Below, piece after piece: positions 15,148 to 22,873 of a stretch of DNA of 35,438 bases. Under the pieces are notes generated by a model. That model did no database searches and was not told the origin of the DNA. It saw nothing but the letters and a program-made list of their open reading frames with translations. Each line of letters starts with the position of its first letter. Within the stretch, counting starts at the first letter, position 1. This DNA is from CAZTWC01 sp964617105 [NCBI: uncultured Myxococcia bacterium] (GTDB lineage Bacteria; CAZTWC01): the NCBI GenBank assembly GCA_964617105.1, contig CAZTWC010000006.1:1-35438 (forward strand). Direction: 5' to 3'. A program made the position numbers and the translations under genes.

Positions 15148-17059
15148 GGCCGCACCTCCTCTCCATTGGCTCAAGGTTGGCATACTCTTTTGGCAAGTTC
15201 AACCGCTGGATAGTTTCCGGGGTTGGCACTCCATCATTGTCCCAGCCATGAATTTGGTAATATTCATCCAACATTTGCTTAAATTTGTCCGGATCGATGG
15301 TTTTGCCCCGCACTATCTCGAGCCCGGCTGGAGTAGGCTCTTTGAAAAACCGCTCCGGTAGAGCATCATCCTTCCGGGAAGCCCCTTCACGGATATTAAA
15401 CAAACGCTCCAGGTTGTATATCCTCTCTCCGGTTTCCATCAACTGGGCTGGAGTAAACTTCATCCCGGTGTTCAGTTCAATCAGGCGGCTATATTCTTCC
15501 CATTTGGGCATATTGGGAGAGAGAAACACGGTTTGAAACTTGCAAATTCCCAGGGCATCTACCAGGGCATAGAGACATTCTTGCCAAAACACCATCCAGG
15601 GCTTGCCCTGGTAATCACGGTAATCACTGGTCAATCCCGGCCGGCCAAAAATCTTTTCCAGCACTTTGGGCGGCAAATGGTAAAGGTCTATAGCGGGACG
15701 GCTGCGAAGATGATCCATTCCCCTGGTAGCCGTGGCAATCCCCAGAGCCAAAGAGGGAGTGGGCCGCTCATCTGAGTGAAGGCCGCTCATCCCTTTGACA
15801 TTAATATTATAATAGGCTGTTTCCGGGCCCAATTTCTCAATCGCCCCCAATGGCCCTTCAGCCAGGATATCACCCAATCCTCTCCTATGGGCTATATCCT
15901 CGACCAATTGCAAAACCGCATCCATATTACCCCAGCTGAGGTCAATATCTTTAATCATCTCTTTGGGCAGCAATTTCTTTTCAAATAGTTCCATCGCCCA
16001 GGAGATCATACTGCCGGTTTCCAGGGTGTCCATGCCATAACGGTTCACCAGGTGATTGCCTTCCAAGGCCCGCAGCAGGTTGGCATTGCCCACCTCAGTG
16101 CCAAAAGCGCCCAGGGTGGTGTATTCCGGACCTTCAGCGTATTCACCTTTGTAGGGTCCCTCTTTGAAAGTATATTTATGGCGGCAGTGCATTGTGCAGC
16201 CAAAACAAGCCAGCACACCGTCTGAATAATCCTCCATCCCCTCACACTCCAACTGTTCCGAATTGGGCATCTGGTTACTCTGAAAATTTCGGGTCCGCAC
16301 CAGGCCGGTGGAATTGGTCACATCATAGATAAACATGGTGCCCCATTTTCCCATAATCTCGGCATATTTTGAGGACTGGATAAAGTTGACCAGTTCCTGG
16401 TGGTAGGCCAGAGCTCCCTCGGGATCAGCAATTTTAACCGGCAAGGTGCCGCGAACAGCAATCGCTTTTAAGTTTTTCGAACCCATAACCGCGCCCATAC
16501 CGGTTCGGCCGCCAGTATTTTTTGCACCGGTCCTAACATTGGCGAAGCGGACCAGATTTTCACCAGCCTGCCCGATAGTCATCGATTTTATCTCTTCATC
16601 GGCCATCTCTTCCCGGATTAAAGTCTGGGCTTGACTGGAGTCGGTTCCCCATAGACCCCGGGCATCACGGATCTCAATTTCACCATTGTGAATCCACAAA
16701 AAAACCGGTTTATCTGCCTGGCCCCGGATTAACAGATGGTCAAAACCGGCAAATCTCAATTCGGGTCCGAAAAAGCCGCCCATATTGGCGCTGCCGAGCA
16801 AGTTGGTAAGGGGAGATTTAGCGGCAATATTGGTACGGGCAGCCGCCGGGGCTGGAGTGCCGGTAAGCAATCCCGCACTTACCAAAAAAATATTTTCCGG
16901 TCCTAAAGGGTCAATACCCGGCTGTAAATATTTTAGCAAAAGATAAATATCTATTCCCCGGCCGCCCAAAAAACGTTGGCGAAGATCAATATCGATCTGC
17001 TCGATATCAATTTTACCAGTAGTAAGATCAATAATAGCGATTTTATTTGTTAAGGTCAT
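15140..17059 (-). CDS. aor: Tungsten-type aldehyde:ferredoxin oxidoreductase, catalytic subunit
   Basis: This 639-residue AOR-family enzyme binds W- (or Mo-) bis-pyranopterin and one [4Fe-4S] cluster, and oxidises aldehydes to acids or, with low-potential donors, the reverse. Visible features are the N-terminal LTTGKI and LGGRGIDIYLL, TGAKNTGGRTGMGAVMGSKNLKAI around 177-200 (pterin binding), cluster ligands C285, C288 and C292 (CFGCTMHC), and C506 in DALGICKF. ATG 17059 is chosen because GGAG stands nine bases upstream; ATG 17083 has no such site. It is the first gene of a five-gene operon under an extended -10 promoter at 17107-17115. The subunit set argues for an NAD(P)-linked AOR complex; the aldehyde is unknown. 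Confidence 0.94.
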   Translation of the reverse strand: MTLTNKIAIIDLTTGKIDIEQIDIDLRQRFLGGRGIDIYLLLKYLQPGIDPLGPENIFLVSAGLLTGTPAPAAARTNIAAKSPLTNLLGSANMGGFFGPELRFAGFDHLLIRGQADKPVFLWIHNGEIEIRDARGLWGTDSSQAQTLIREEMADEEIKSMTIGQAGENLVRFANVRTGAKNTGGRTGMGAVMGSKNLKAIAVRGTLPVKIADPEGALAYHQELVNFIQSSKYAEIMGKWGTMFIYDVTNSTGLVRTRNFQSNQMPNSEQLECEGMEDYSDGVLACFGCTMHCRHKYTFKEGPYKGEYAEGPEYTTLGAFGTEVGNANLLRALEGNHLVNRYGMDTLETGSMISWAMELFEKKLLPKEMIKDIDLSWGNMDAVLQLVEDIAHRRGLGDILAEGPLGAIEKLGPETAYYNINVKGMSGLHSDERPTPSLALGIATATRGMDHLRSRPAIDLYHLPPKVLEKIFGRPGLTSDYRDYQGKPWMVFWQECLYALVDALGICKFQTVFLSPNMPKWEEYSRLIELNTGMKFTPAQLMETGERIYNLERLFNIREGASRKDDALPERFFKEPTPAGLEIVRGKTIDPDKFKQMLDEYYQIHGWDNDGVPTPETIQRLNLPKEYANLEPMERRCGHE

Positions 17060-17106
17060 CTCTAGTAACTCCGAAATAATCATCAGATAAAATATTTTAA
17101 GAAGCC

Positions 17107-17115
17107 ATTATAGCA
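17107..17115 (-). promoter_or_regulatory. Extended -10 promoter of the AOR operon
   Basis: On the - strand TGC-TATAAT (17115-17107) is a perfect extended -10 element; the matching -35 (TTTTCT, 17 bases upstream) is poor, as is common for this class. The predicted start near 17100 gives a leader of about 40 bases carrying the GGAG site of the AOR gene. Confidence 0.55.
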
Positions 17116-17187
17116 AATCTATAATAACAAGAAAAGGCTAAAGGTTCAGGATAATAATGCGTTTCTCTGATCAGTTTTGGGCAGGGC

Positions 17188-18228
17188 TTAATTTAGACTT
17201 TCATAACCCTTTAAAATAGTTTCCTCGGTTTTTTCCCAGCCCAGGCAATTGTCGGTAATACTTACCCCATATTCAAAATGCCCCCCAAGGACAAATTTTT
17301 GACCGCCATCTTTTAGGTGAGATTCCATCATAAAACCCTTTATTCCTTTGGTGCCAGAGTTTATTTGAGATACCAGATCCATCAAGACCTCAGATTGCCG
17401 CTGGGGATCTTTATTGGAGTTTCCATGGCTGCAATCTACAATTAAGGCGGGGTTCAAACCGGATTCTTTCATAGTTTTCAAGGTTTTTTGCACAAAAAAA
17501 GCCTCATAGTTTGGCCCTAAATTTCCCCCTCTTAAGATCAGGTGGCAAAAGGGGTTGCCAAAGGTAAAAACTACGGCAACTTTTCCCTGGCTATCGATCC
17601 CTAAAAAATGGTGGGGCCGGTTGGCAGATTTCATGGCGTTTATCGCTACATCCACATTGCCGGTAGTGCCATTTTTAAAGCCCACTGGCGCTGAAAGCCC
17701 GGAGGCCATCTCCCGGTGAGTTTGAGACTCAGTGGTGCGGGCGCCTATAGCCACCCAGGAAACTAAGTCACCTAAAAACTGCGGGGTGATGGGGTCTAAA
17801 AACTCGGTACCCACCAAAAGTCCCTCGCCAGTTATTTGCAAAAGCAGGTCCCGGCTCTTTTTTAGCCCCTCTTCCATCTTAAAACTATTATCAATATGGG
17901 GGTCATTGACAAAGCCTTTCCAGCCCACAGTGGACCGGGGCTTTTCAAAATAGGTGCGCATAATAAGCAGCAGTTTATCGCTTACTTTCTCCTTTAATTT
18001 CAAAAGATTTCTACTGTATTCCAAAGCAGACTCTGGATCGTGTATTGAACAGGGCCCAATTATGGCCACCTTTTTGGAACTTTTCCCTGCTAAAATATCC
18101 TGAACCTCTTTTCGTCCCTCTAAAACAATTTTTCTATGAGACTCCAAAAGAGGTCGCTGCGATAACATCTCCTCTGGCGATGGTAGAGTTTCAAAGTATT
18201 TTACATGGGTATTTTTTATTTTAGTCAT
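17188..18228 (-). CDS. 3-deoxy-7-phosphoheptulonate (DAHP) synthase, AroFGH type
   Basis: This is the first enzyme of the shikimate pathway (phosphoenolpyruvate + erythrose 4-phosphate to DAHP). The 346-residue length and motifs match the type I alpha AroF/AroG/AroH group: IGPCSIHD with metal ligand C60, MRTYFEKPRSTVGWKG at about 90-105, GARTTESQTHREMASGLS, VDCSHGNSNKD (metal His), MMESHL (Glu) and SITDNCLGW (Asp). This group is normally feedback-inhibited by an aromatic amino acid; pairing with tyrA suggests tyrosine, as for E. coli aroF-tyrA, but that is inference. It starts six bases after the tyrA stop and is the second gene of the unit. Confidence 0.95.
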   Translation of the reverse strand: MTKIKNTHVKYFETLPSPEEMLSQRPLLESHRKIVLEGRKEVQDILAGKSSKKVAIIGPCSIHDPESALEYSRNLLKLKEKVSDKLLLIMRTYFEKPRSTVGWKGFVNDPHIDNSFKMEEGLKKSRDLLLQITGEGLLVGTEFLDPITPQFLGDLVSWVAIGARTTESQTHREMASGLSAPVGFKNGTTGNVDVAINAMKSANRPHHFLGIDSQGKVAVVFTFGNPFCHLILRGGNLGPNYEAFFVQKTLKTMKESGLNPALIVDCSHGNSNKDPQRQSEVLMDLVSQINSGTKGIKGFMMESHLKDGGQKFVLGGHFEYGVSITDNCLGWEKTEETILKGYESLN

Positions 18229-18234
18229 TATGAG

Positions 18235-19374
18235 TTATGCCCTCTCTACCAGTTTCTCGATAATATAGTTGCTCTCCTCCATAGCCCGGTACTTAAACTC
18301 TTGGAAGTAGTCGGAAATCTGGCTAAAAAGTCGGACAAACTCCTGCCGGTCACCTTTTTTGACTATTTGGGCCAAAGTAGTAACCGCCTGGTTGAAACTA
18401 TCTAAAACCACCTTCCTCTGTTGGTTGGAGGTGATAATATCAGCATACAAACCAGCCTCCTGGCTAAACAGCCGGCCCACCATATCCAACTCCAAACGAT
18501 AGATAGGACTTGTAAAACGCAGAGTTTTCTTTAGATCAACGCCCAAATCCATTATAGTTTTTCCCATCACCATGGTTTCAAAGTGTTTCAACACCTGCAC
18601 CACCGCCATAACCGCATCATGCTCTTTAGGGTTGCTCTCAATCACCTCGGCGCCCTTTTTCTCCAGCAAATTTTTCAACCAGAGCAGCCATTTTTCTCCC
18701 CGGGCCGGACATAGCACCACTGTCTGCCGATTCAGCCGCTTTACCGTGGGGCCAAACATGGGATGGGTACCTATTACATCGCATCCTTTGGAGTGCTGGA
18801 GCATCAGATCTACTGGCTCCTCTTTTAAAGAGGTAAAGTCCATTAGCAGAGATCCCGGTTGTACATGGGGGGCAATCGATTTGATAACTTCAGCGGTAAC
18901 ATTAATGGGCACACTGATTATTACCACCTCTGACTGGGCGGTTACCTGGGCGAAATCCTCTTTTGAATCCAGGTCCAAAGGGATCACCTGGTGGCCGCAC
19001 TCCCTGAAAATCCGGTCAAAGAACCGGCCCATCCGCCCCTTGCCTCCTAAAATGACAATTTTTTTAGGGTTAATGGCCAAATCCTTTTGCAAAATATGGT
19101 CTTGAACCTGGTGGGACCTTTCTATAAGTTGGCGGAAAATCATAGCCACCAAATCGGGCTCAATCCCCAGAGCCTCACCCTGCTCTTTTCTGGCTTCCAA
19201 TAGTTGCTGTTCCCGCGTACGGTGAAACAAAGGAAGTCCCCTGCTGCGCTTATAATCAGCCACCCGCTCAACCACCTCCTGGCGTTTGGCTATAAGTTCA
19301 AGGAGTTGCAGGTCTATTTGATCTAACTGGTTTCGATATTTTTCCAATGACATAGTGGTGCTTTTAACGGTCAA
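18235..19374 (-). CDS. tyrA: Bifunctional chorismate mutase/prephenate dehydrogenase (T-protein)
   Basis: Residues 8-95 are an AroQ-type chorismate mutase helix bundle (LEKYRNQLDQIDLQLLELIAKR...); residues 105-379 are prephenate dehydrogenase with nucleotide motif ILGGKGRMGRFF and catalytic H204 in GTHPMFGPT. It makes 4-hydroxyphenylpyruvate for tyrosine. The fusion is typical of enterobacterial TyrA and rarer elsewhere. The frame opens with TTG at 19374, which has AAAAAGG nine bases upstream; an ATG at 19353 fits homologue lengths but has no ribosome-binding site, so the start is uncertain. It begins 14 bases after the pelA-like stop, in one unit with it and with the DAHP synthase gene. Confidence 0.94.
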   Translation of the reverse strand: MTVKSTTMSLEKYRNQLDQIDLQLLELIAKRQEVVERVADYKRSRGLPLFHRTREQQLLEARKEQGEALGIEPDLVAMIFRQLIERSHQVQDHILQKDLAINPKKIVILGGKGRMGRFFDRIFRECGHQVIPLDLDSKEDFAQVTAQSEVVIISVPINVTAEVIKSIAPHVQPGSLLMDFTSLKEEPVDLMLQHSKGCDVIGTHPMFGPTVKRLNRQTVVLCPARGEKWLLWLKNLLEKKGAEVIESNPKEHDAVMAVVQVLKHFETMVMGKTIMDLGVDLKKTLRFTSPIYRLELDMVGRLFSQEAGLYADIITSNQQRKVVLDSFNQAVTTLAQIVKKGDRQEFVRLFSQISDYFQEFKYRAMEESNYIIEKLVERA

Positions 19375-19388
19375 TACGTCAAACCTTT

Positions 19389-20267
19389 TTACTGGAGGTT
19401 GGTGGTGTAGTAAAAGATCTCCTTTAAATCATAGGTGCTTACATAGGGTATAAATCCATGCCGCCGGGAAAACTTGATGGCCTGCCAGGCTAACTTTGCC
19501 TGACGGTAATCAGCGTAATCAAGGGTTAATATCTGCAGATTTTTATTCTTTTTAAGGCCATCTTTTATTTGCTGTAAAAGGATTTTCTGAGTATTTTTAT
19601 CAACTTTGATGTACCCCTTCTGTCCACCGCCATAATAACTGTACAGATCTTCTACCAGGACGTAATCAATTTCTGGGGCGATCTTAGGCAGTATGGGCAA
19701 ACCTCGATTGGCGATAATATATATTTTGGGATACTCTTTTTTTATTCGCTTTATAACTTTGATCAAGGCTTCAATGCTGCCTTTGAATTTATTCTTTTCC
19801 TTTCCGGTCAGGGTTTCCAAACTTATAATGGAATCTAAGGTATCAAGAAAAATACCGTCAAAACCATTTTTTAAAATTTTGGGAATAAATCGTTTGAAAA
19901 GCAGATCCTGCCACTTTTTATCTCTGATATCCACCAGCCAGGAATTCCACAACTCACTCTTTTTAACTAAAAAGGGTTGCCCTTTTACCTTAGGCCAATA
20001 AGGATTGCCCTCATTAATTTCCCCAACACTCAAGTAGCCTAAATATAGCGGTTGTTTGGCCCCGGTCCTCTTTAGTTGGGGATGCCTATATCCATTGAGC
20101 ACCACCAGATCGAAATTGGTAAAGAATTCATGGCCAAAAGTAAGGCCGTAATAACAGAGCCAATTGTTCACCCGGGGAGCACTGGCGCCAGCCATGGCGG
20201 GAATAACTTTTATAGTTACCACCAATAATAAGGACACCAATAGGTTGATAATATTTATTCTCTTCAT
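19389..20267 (-). CDS. PelA-like secreted TIM-barrel glycoside hydrolase (GH114/GH166 type), hydrolase domain only
   Basis: This 292-residue protein from ATG 20267 has a signal peptide (MKRINIINLLVSLLLVV...AMAGASA); an upstream ATG at 20282 is possible. The mature part is one TM1410/GH114-type barrel, with FDGIFLDTLD (aspartate 147 counted from the upstream Met) and VLVEDLY (glutamate 211), at the positions of the catalytic acids of the PelA hydrolase. P. aeruginosa PelA is about three times longer and adds a carbohydrate deacetylase domain, absent here. It probably cleaves or trims Pel-type alpha-1,4-linked galactosamine polymer in the periplasm or outside the cell. It follows the pelC-like gene by 41 bases. 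It could instead be a GH114 endo-galactosaminidase unrelated to export. Confidence 0.75.
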   Translation of the reverse strand: MKRINIINLLVSLLLVVTIKVIPAMAGASAPRVNNWLCYYGLTFGHEFFTNFDLVVLNGYRHPQLKRTGAKQPLYLGYLSVGEINEGNPYWPKVKGQPFLVKKSELWNSWLVDIRDKKWQDLLFKRFIPKILKNGFDGIFLDTLDSIISLETLTGKEKNKFKGSIEALIKVIKRIKKEYPKIYIIANRGLPILPKIAPEIDYVLVEDLYSYYGGGQKGYIKVDKNTQKILLQQIKDGLKKNKNLQILTLDYADYRQAKLAWQAIKFSRRHGFIPYVSTYDLKEIFYYTTNLQ

Positions 20268-20308
20268 AATAACGGTTCTCATAATAAAGTGCCCATCCGG
20301 GACATAAG

Positions 20309-20875
20309 TTATTGTTCTACCAACTTTTCAACTAAATCATAGCAGATCTGTTGAGCCAGCCTGGTTAGCGAGTCATGGCAAAACCACAAACATCCCCCCA
20401 TTTCCGACTTGCTGTCCGCCCATAGGATCTCCCCGGTTTTTACATCTAACATCCGTACGCTGATTCCCACCACCGGGTTCTCATCCAAACCCCGCTTGTA
20501 ACGAAACTCGGTAACCGCCCCATAAATTACTGTATCCACCTCTAGTTTATTACCCACCTTGATTGCTGCTGTCCGGTCTAGCATCTGGCTCTGATCCGCC
20601 CATTGATTCTTTAGGGTTTCCTGCATCTGGGTTTTTTCCATCAATTTGAATTTAGACTGGGCATAAAGCTGGGTGGTGATCAACTCTGCAGCAATGCGGC
20701 CAGCATAGGGATAGTTGGTGAGATTCACCAGAGGAAGAACTGCCACCTGCCGGGCTCGCGAATAAATTTGATCATATTTGGTCAAAGTCCGGCTGGATGA
20801 GCAGGAGATCATAATCGATCCGGCTATCATCCCAAGGAAAAGTGGTATAAATAGGGCTATTTTGCTTTGATTCAT
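20309..20875 (-). CDS. PelC-like outer-membrane lipoprotein
   Basis: This 188-residue protein starts at ATG 20875, chosen because AAAGGA lies nine bases upstream. Residues 1-24 form a lipoprotein signal with MISC as lipobox (lipidated C25). The mature domain has VAVLPLVNLTNYPYAGRIAAELITTQL at about 44-70, VDTVIYGAVTEFRY near 113-126 and, near the C terminus, GGCLWFCHDSLTRLAQQ. This is the fold shared by PelC, CsgG and TolB-N-like proteins, and the PLxNxT..AG pattern fits PelC. In Pseudomonas PelC forms a periplasmic ring guiding Pel to the PelB porin. Its neighbour is the pelA-like gene, which supports the call. General CsgG-like lipoprotein is the alternative. Confidence 0.72.
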   Translation of the reverse strand: MNQSKIALFIPLFLGMIAGSIMISCSSSRTLTKYDQIYSRARQVAVLPLVNLTNYPYAGRIAAELITTQLYAQSKFKLMEKTQMQETLKNQWADQSQMLDRTAAIKVGNKLEVDTVIYGAVTEFRYKRGLDENPVVGISVRMLDVKTGEILWADSKSEMGGCLWFCHDSLTRLAQQICYDLVEKLVEQ

Positions 20876-20921
20876 CTGAAGCATTCCTTTATATTTGACG
20901 GAAATTAGTGGTAAAAAAATA

Positions 20922-20949
20922 ATCTTACCAAATTTTACTAAATAGCCAA
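20922..20949 (-). promoter_or_regulatory. Candidate promoter of the pelC-pelA-tyrA-aroF unit
   Basis: On the - strand TTGGCT (20949-20944), a 16-base spacer and TAAGAT (20927-20922) precede the pelC-like start by about 45 bases. The match is moderate. A small inverted repeat (TGGTAA...TTACCA, 20909-20930) overlaps the -10. Confidence 0.3.
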
Positions 20950-21072
20950 AGAAAAATATTTTAAGCAATGCCTGGTTGAATTGCCAATAGATAATATGCT
21001 AAATTGGTTTAAAACGGTTCTCTCTGGAAAACCTTTACTCGAAACAGTAATTATCTTTTTAAGGATTCTCTA

Positions 21073-22848
21073 ATGAAAATACCCATTGAATTCAAAAAAC
21101 TCAACTTAATCGCCTTTGGAGTAGCTTTGCTATTGGTTCTAACCCTATTCGGATGCCGTCTTTCCGGGGGTGACCAAGATCCAACTGCTGAAGGTGGCGC
21201 CGCTGGAAGCCAGGACCAAGAGCCCTCCCAGGAAACCGGGACAAATAAGGAAACAACACCAAGCCAAGATGAGTGGGACCAGATGGGGCCAGCCAAAAAA
21301 CTGGTGGCGGATCGCAGCGTATACGAACAGGACAAATTAGAGTTGCTCACTCTGCATGTAAAGGTGCAGCCGCAAGGTGACAGCATGGAAGATGTTAACC
21401 AGGATAAATATTTTAATGATGATTTTACTCCCATAGCGGCGGTGACTCTGTCAGAACCTGGCCATTTTTTTGCCGATGGATCCGATTCTGCCACTGCCAC
21501 CTTGAAATCACGGGGACATTCCACCATGACCTCTAAACAGAAATCTTTTAAAATCAAGATCAGCGATAAAACCCAACTATGGCGAGGGCAGCGGATTTTA
21601 AACCTTAACAAGCACCCCTGGGATTTGACCCGCCTGCGCAACAAACTCAGTTTTGATCTGATCAAAACCATCCCCAATATTACCAGTTTTCGCACCGCCT
21701 TTGTCCACCTGTTGGTTGATGATCAAAACTATGGACTTTTTACTCATGTGGAAAACCCCAACGAGCACTATCTAAACAGCCGGGGCTTTGATATGGAGGG
21801 CAATCTATACAAGGCGGAATTTTTCGAATTCTATCGGGATGAAGAGGCGTTAAAACTGGCCGAAGATCCCAGTTACGATGAAAAAGAGTTTGAAAAGATA
21901 CTGGAGATCAAAAGCGAAAACCGTAATCACGCCAAATTGCTAAAAATGCTGGATGATGTCAATAACACTGACCTGGATATCGATCAAGTGTTCAAACGCC
22001 ATTTTGAATTGGATAACTACCTCACCTGGCTGGCTATTAATCTTTTAATGTATAACAATGATACCAATTCCCAAAATTTTCTCCTCTATAGCCCCTCAGA
22101 TCAAAAAACCTGGTATTTTATCCCCTGGGATTATGACGGCGCCTGGGATTATTACAATCAGCCCCAATCAAAGAAGACACCAAGACCCCGGTGGTGGGAG
22201 GGAATAGCCAATTGGTGGGGAGTGATTTTGCACCAGCGATTCTTAAAAAAACCGGGCAACCTAAAACTCTTACAGGAGCGGGTGGAGCAGATTAAAGATA
22301 AATATTTTGGCAAAGATAAGATAAAAAAACTTATCGATCAATATAAGGCTTTGATATTTGAAGACTATATCGCTAAAATGCCGGATTTTAAACGTCTGCC
22401 CACCATTGCAGACGACCCGGAAGATAAAATAGCCGAGGCAAAAGGGGAGATAGCCCGGTTGCCGGAGATTATTGAGCAAAAATACCAGCAATTTATCGAT
22501 GCTCTGGAACGGCCCATGCCCATTTACCTTGGCGATCCAGAGGTAATCCGAGATGGAAAAAAAGTTCTATTTCTGTGGGATGAATCTTTTGATCTGCAGG
22601 GCGATGATATATATTACGATTTTGCCCTTAGCAGCAATCCCCAATTCACCAAAGATGATATCCTGTATGAAGAAATCGAATTAACCAAACTGTCCCTTAT
22701 TCTGGACAAGCCCAAGCCCGGCACCTACTATTTTCGGATAATTATCCGTGACAAAAAGGATCCTGAGCACAACTGGCAGATTCCCTTTTCAAAATATAGG
22801 AGTGAAGATGGCCGGTATTATGGGATGAAACAGTTTGAGATAAAATAG
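21073..22848 (+). CDS. CotH-type kinase domain lipoprotein
   Basis: The 591-residue protein starts at ATG 21073 with AAGGA seven bases upstream. The signal ends in LTLFGC (lipidated C28), followed by an acidic, low-complexity linker to about residue 70. Residues 90-400 match the CotH family: LKSRGHSTMTSKQKSFKIKI (142-163), LNLNKHPWDLTRLRNKLSFDL, and the active-site pair DNYLTWLAINLLMYNNDTNSQNFLLY (314-339) and FIPWDYDGAWDYY (349-361), with D353 and D355 in the place of the metal-binding aspartates. CotH of Bacillus is an atypical protein kinase acting on spore-coat proteins. Here it is likely periplasm- or surface-facing and could phosphorylate a partner of the polysaccharide system. It is divergent from pelC and convergent with the next gene. 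Confidence 0.85.
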   Translation: MKIPIEFKKLNLIAFGVALLLVLTLFGCRLSGGDQDPTAEGGAAGSQDQEPSQETGTNKETTPSQDEWDQMGPAKKLVADRSVYEQDKLELLTLHVKVQPQGDSMEDVNQDKYFNDDFTPIAAVTLSEPGHFFADGSDSATATLKSRGHSTMTSKQKSFKIKISDKTQLWRGQRILNLNKHPWDLTRLRNKLSFDLIKTIPNITSFRTAFVHLLVDDQNYGLFTHVENPNEHYLNSRGFDMEGNLYKAEFFEFYRDEEALKLAEDPSYDEKEFEKILEIKSENRNHAKLLKMLDDVNNTDLDIDQVFKRHFELDNYLTWLAINLLMYNNDTNSQNFLLYSPSDQKTWYFIPWDYDGAWDYYNQPQSKKTPRPRWWEGIANWWGVILHQRFLKKPGNLKLLQERVEQIKDKYFGKDKIKKLIDQYKALIFEDYIAKMPDFKRLPTIADDPEDKIAEAKGEIARLPEIIEQKYQQFIDALERPMPIYLGDPEVIRDGKKVLFLWDESFDLQGDDIYYDFALSSNPQFTKDDILYEEIELTKLSLILDKPKPGTYYFRIIIRDKKDPEHNWQIPFSKYRSEDGRYYGMKQFEIK

Positions 22849-22873
22849 AGATTCCTATTTACCCTGGGGAGTG

